Of a stretch of DNA of 8,732 bases, positions 6,221 to 8,732 are shown in pieces. The notes under the pieces were generated by a model. That model saw only the letters and a program-made list of their open reading frames with translations, did not search any database and was not told the origin of the DNA. Both the position numbers and the translations under genes were made by a program. Each line of letters begins with the position of its first letter. The first letter of the stretch is position 1. Origin of the DNA: an uncultured Acidimicrobiia bacterium (lineage in GTDB: Bacteria; Actinomycetota; Acidimicrobiia; Spongiisociales; JAENVV01); the NCBI GenBank assembly GCA_905480085.1, contig CAJQPD010000371.1:1-8732 (forward strand), given 5' to 3'.

Positions 6221-7978
6221 TTAGAACAGGCCGACGATGTTGCCGTTTTCGTCGATGTCGACATTCATGAAGGCCGGCGTCGCACCGAGGCCCGGCATGG
6301 TCCGCATCTCGCCAAGCAGGGGATAGATGAAGCCGGCCCCTACCGAGGCGCGGACCTCGCGGACCGGAACCGTGAAGCCTTTCGGAGCGCCCTTGAGATT
6401 GGGATCGTGGCTGATCGAAAGGTGGGTTTTGGCCATGCAGATCGGCAAATACCCGTAGCCGGCCTGCTCAAATTCAGAGATCTGTTTTTCGGCAAGCGGG
6501 GAGTACTCGACACCGGCTGCGCCGTAGATCTCCTTGGCGATGGTCTCGATCTTTTCCTTGATCGACCGGTCGAGCGGGTAGAGAAATTTGAAGTCCGACG
6601 GGGAGTCGGCCGCGGCAACGACCGCCTTCGCCAACTCAACGGCCCCGTCGCCGCCATCGGGGTGATGAGAGCTGGTCACGGCGGCGAAGGCGCCGTACTC
6701 CATGGCGGTTTCCTTGATGAGCTGAATCTCATGTTCTGTGTCGGTCGGGAACACGTTGACCGCTACTACCACCGGGACACCGAACTTCTTCACGTTCTCG
6801 ATATGGGTGATGAGGTTGGCGAGGCCGGCTCGCAGGAGCGGCAGGTTCTCTTCGGTGTACGCCTTGTCCAGCGGCCGACCCGCCACGACCTTCGGACCCC
6901 CGCCGTGTGTTTTGAGTGCTCGGACCGTGGCCACCAGAACGGCGGCGTCAGGCTTCAAGCCGGACACCCGACACTTGATGTCGAAGAATTTCTCAGCGCC
7001 CATGTCGGCTCCGAAGCCCGACTCGGTCACGACATAGTCACCAAGATGGAGGGCGACCCGGTCAGCCAGGATGGAGCTGTTGCCATGAGCGATATTGGCG
7101 AACGGGCCGGCGTGGACAAAAGCCGCCTGGCCCTCAAGCGTCTGCATGATGGTGGGGTGCAACGTTTCCTTCATGAGGACCGTGACTGCCCCGGCCACCC
7201 CCAGATCTTCGAGTGTGATCGGATTCCCCGCTTTGCTGCGGCCCACGACTACCCGCCCACAGCGCTCCCGGAGGTTACGAAGGGCTTCGGCGTAATTGGA
7301 ACCATCGACGAGCGCCAGAATCGCCATTAGTTCGGAAGCGACGGTGATGTCGTAGCCGGTCTCGCGGGGTCGACCTTCTAGTTCTCCGCCCAACCCGACG
7401 ATGATGTTGCGTAGTGCCCGGTCGTTCATATCGACTACTCGCCGCCACGAAATCTGGTTCGGGTCCATGCCGAGTCGTTTGAGGCCGAGGTTGTTGAGCT
7501 GGTCGTCGGTCATCCGTCCTTCGTGGAACCAGCGGGCGTCGATGGCGGCTGCCACCAGATTGTGAGCCGCGGTAATGGCGTGGATGTCTCCCGTGAGATG
7601 GAGGTTGAACTCTTCCATCGGGATGACCTGGGAGTAACCGCCGCCGGCCGCCCCGCCTTTGATTCCGAAGGTTGGTCCCATTGATGGTTGGCGGATGGCG
7701 GCGATGGCAGTCTTGCCAATTTTGCCGAGTCCCTGGGTGAGCCCGATCGTGGTGGTGGTTTTGCCTTCGCCAAGCGGGGTAGGCGTGATGGCGGTCACGT
7801 CGATGTACTTACCTCGGGGTTGTCCGCCGATTCGTTTGAGGATGTCGAGATGAATTTTTGCTTTGGTCGATCCCTGGGGTATCAACTCATCGGCATGAAT
7901 GCCGATCGACTCGGCGATGGCAATGATCGGCTGCGGAGTCGCTGCTTGGGCGATATCCAGGTCTGATGGAAAAGGCAT
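6221..7978 (-). CDS. fhs: Formate-tetrahydrofolate ligase (formyltetrahydrofolate synthetase)
   Basis: A 585-residue cytosolic enzyme that makes 10-formyl-THF from formate, THF and ATP, and can run backwards. The family opening S-D-L-D-I-A-Q-A-A and P-I-I-A-I-A is at residues 5-22. The ATP-binding P-loop T-P-L-G-E-G-K-T-T (67-75) follows, then S-M-G-P-T-F-G-I-K-G-G-A-A-G-G-G (99-114), and the C-terminus M-P-G-L-G-A-T-P-A near the end. The protein is somewhat longer than the usual 555-560 residues. The ATG at 7978 was chosen because the recognisable N-terminus starts there and AAGGA lies 8 bases upstream; the open frame further upstream to 8170 has no family sequence. It is the first gene of the minus-strand run and directly shares formate with the dehydrogenase encoded downstream. 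The product name is very secure. Confidence 0.97.
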   Translation of the reverse strand: MPFPSDLDIAQAATPQPIIAIAESIGIHADELIPQGSTKAKIHLDILKRIGGQPRGKYIDVTAITPTPLGEGKTTTTIGLTQGLGKIGKTAIAAIRQPSMGPTFGIKGGAAGGGYSQVIPMEEFNLHLTGDIHAITAAHNLVAAAIDARWFHEGRMTDDQLNNLGLKRLGMDPNQISWRRVVDMNDRALRNIIVGLGGELEGRPRETGYDITVASELMAILALVDGSNYAEALRNLRERCGRVVVGRSKAGNPITLEDLGVAGAVTVLMKETLHPTIMQTLEGQAAFVHAGPFANIAHGNSSILADRVALHLGDYVVTESGFGADMGAEKFFDIKCRVSGLKPDAAVLVATVRALKTHGGGPKVVAGRPLDKAYTEENLPLLRAGLANLITHIENVKKFGVPVVVAVNVFPTDTEHEIQLIKETAMEYGAFAAVTSSHHPDGGDGAVELAKAVVAAADSPSDFKFLYPLDRSIKEKIETIAKEIYGAAGVEYSPLAEKQISEFEQAGYGYLPICMAKTHLSISHDPNLKGAPKGFTVPVREVRASVGAGFIYPLLGEMRTMPGLGATPAFMNVDIDENGNIVGLF

Positions 7979-8158
7979 GGTTCCTGTCCTTGGAAGACGG
8001 CGCGGGCGTGAAGTCAGTCCACGATAGACGATGTGGTCAGTCGCGTTGTTGGCAACCCCACTTCCGTATTGGTCGGCAGGGAAACGGCAGGGAGGGTGTA
8101 CTGTTCTAGCCATCCTCGGACCATTGAGGAAGCACCCTCTGAACCATCGGTATTCACC
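7979..8158. promoter_or_regulatory. Divergent promoter region between fhs and the MFS transporter
   Basis: This 180-base gap must hold the promoters of the minus-strand formate operon and of the plus-strand transporter. I could not find a convincing -35/-10 pair on either strand. It contains two short direct repeats: CGGCAGGGA at 8074-8082 and 8085-8093 (11-bp period), and GTCAGTC at 8013-8019 and 8036-8042 (23-bp period). Spacing near whole helical turns would suit a bound regulator, but the copies are short and chance is possible. Confidence 0.45.
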
Positions 8159-8701
8159 GTGACCAGTCACACCACATCAGCACCGAAGCCCTCCTTGGCG
8201 AGTGGCACTTGGCCTCTGTTTCTTGGTGTTCTCTTCATGATGATTGGCAATGGCCTCCAGATCTCGCTGATTGGCGTCCGGTCGACGTTGGAGGCCTTCC
8301 CAACCACGGTCACCGGCGTCATCATCGCGGCCTATTACGTCGGGTTCCTCGTCGGTTCTTTTCAGGTGCCGCGAGTTCTCAAGTCAGTAGGACACATCCG
8401 GGTGTTCGCAGCTTTGGCGTCGCTGGCTTCGGCTGCCGTACTCGCCAATGGATTGTTTGTGAATCCTCCAGTGTGGATCGTTATGCGAGGAGTGACCGGG
8501 CTCGCCATGGCCGGGCTCTACATCACGTCGGAAAGCTGGCTCAATGCCAGGGCGACCAACGCGACGAGGGGCCGCTTGTTGGCCACCTACATGATCATGT
8601 CAATGGGAGGTATCTCGATAGGCCAGGCTCTGCTGGGGCTCGGCGATCCTCTTAAAGTAGATCTGTTTGTCATGGCTTCGATCGCAGTTTCGCTGGCGTG
8701 A
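8159..8701 (+). CDS. MFS transporter, YcaD-like, N-terminal half; early stop suggests truncation or frameshift
   Basis: From a GTG at 8159 the frame encodes 180 residues with about six membrane helices (roughly 18-40, 51-70, 82-100, 104-124, 139-160 and 167-180). The W-P-L-F-L-G-V-L-F-M-M-I-G-N-G-L-Q opening, G-V-R-S-T-L-E, and the E-S-W-L-N-A-R-A-T-N-A-T-R-G-R loop (125-139) are typical of YcaD-like major facilitator transporters. Such proteins have 12 helices and about 400 residues, so the TGA at 8699-8701 falls half way. One extra base just before 8699 would continue the frame as S-L-A-x-M-P-E-A-Y-E to the window end, so a one-base deletion or sequencing error is likely. The start is uncertain: the frame is also open from an ATG at 8033, and neither start has a clear Shine-Dalgarno sequence. 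The substrate is unknown. Confidence 0.68.
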   Translation: MTSHTTSAPKPSLASGTWPLFLGVLFMMIGNGLQISLIGVRSTLEAFPTTVTGVIIAAYYVGFLVGSFQVPRVLKSVGHIRVFAALASLASAAVLANGLFVNPPVWIVMRGVTGLAMAGLYITSESWLNARATNATRGRLLATYMIMSMGGISIGQALLGLGDPLKVDLFVMASIAVSLA

Positions 8702-8732
8702 TGCCGGAAGCCTATGAGCGGCTGCTGCTCGA

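Noticed and set aside
6407..7330. A 307-codon plus-strand open frame opposite fhs
   Set aside because: It lies wholly inside a well conserved gene on the other strand, has no recognisable domain, and is of the kind expected in GC-rich DNA.
8033..8158. ATG at 8033 as the MFS transporter start
   Set aside because: It would add 42 polar residues with no family likeness and no ribosome site; the GTG at 8159 gives a normal short lead before helix 1, though this remains uncertain.
7979..8170. An N-terminal extension of fhs up to 8170
   Set aside because: The extra 64 residues show no resemblance to the ligase family, and a good ribosome site precedes 7978.

Overview
The window is a GC-rich bacterial segment, most likely from an actinobacterium. 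The pointers are overall base composition and codon use, a C-terminal tail at base 1 resembling the DUF222/HNH endonuclease family common in that phylum, and a DUF2568/YrdB membrane protein. The assignment is tentative because there is no rRNA or other marker gene.

Layout. At the left edge a plus-strand gene tail (1-60, possible HNH endonuclease) converges on a minus-strand GNAT acetyltransferase (101-646), with a short inverted repeat between them. From about 8000 down to 760 everything is on the minus strand and tightly packed, like one operon. In transcription order it holds: formate-tetrahydrofolate ligase (fhs, 6221-7978); a small VOC/glyoxalase-like protein (5858-6217); the catalytic molybdopterin subunit of a formate dehydrogenase (3949-5823); a fused NuoE-NuoF diaphorase subunit (2173-3930); an iron-sulfur protein matching the N-terminal electron-transfer third of a normal FdhA (1223-2176); and, after an 83-base gap, a DUF2568 membrane protein (762-1139). 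Diverging from fhs at the right edge is an MFS transporter of the YcaD-like type (8159-8701), which stops after about six membrane helices.

The central point is the formate dehydrogenase. Its catalytic gene is interrupted by an in-frame UGA at 5593-5595. The reading frame continues through it with clear family sequence, the UGA sits exactly at the catalytic Sec/Cys position (N-R-T-U-H-A-P-S), and an 8-bp hairpin with a GGUCU loop lies where the bacterial SECIS of E. coli fdhF lies. It is therefore read as one 624-residue selenoprotein, not as two fragments. The enzyme is also split: the catalytic protein starts at the L-T-T-P-L seam and lacks the Fe-S N-terminus. The [2Fe-2S], the two ferredoxin-type [4Fe-4S] and even the Mo-proximal [4Fe-4S] domains are on a separate protein encoded two genes downstream.

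Together the genes describe an NAD-linked, selenium- and Mo/W-dependent formate dehydrogenase complex coupled to ATP-dependent formyl-THF synthesis. It is a module joining CO2, formate and the folate one-carbon pool. Direction (C1 oxidation with NADH and ATP gain, or CO2/formate assimilation) cannot be read from the sequence. No tRNA, rRNA, CRISPR array or insertion sequence was seen, and no gene-free stretch exceeds 300 bases.
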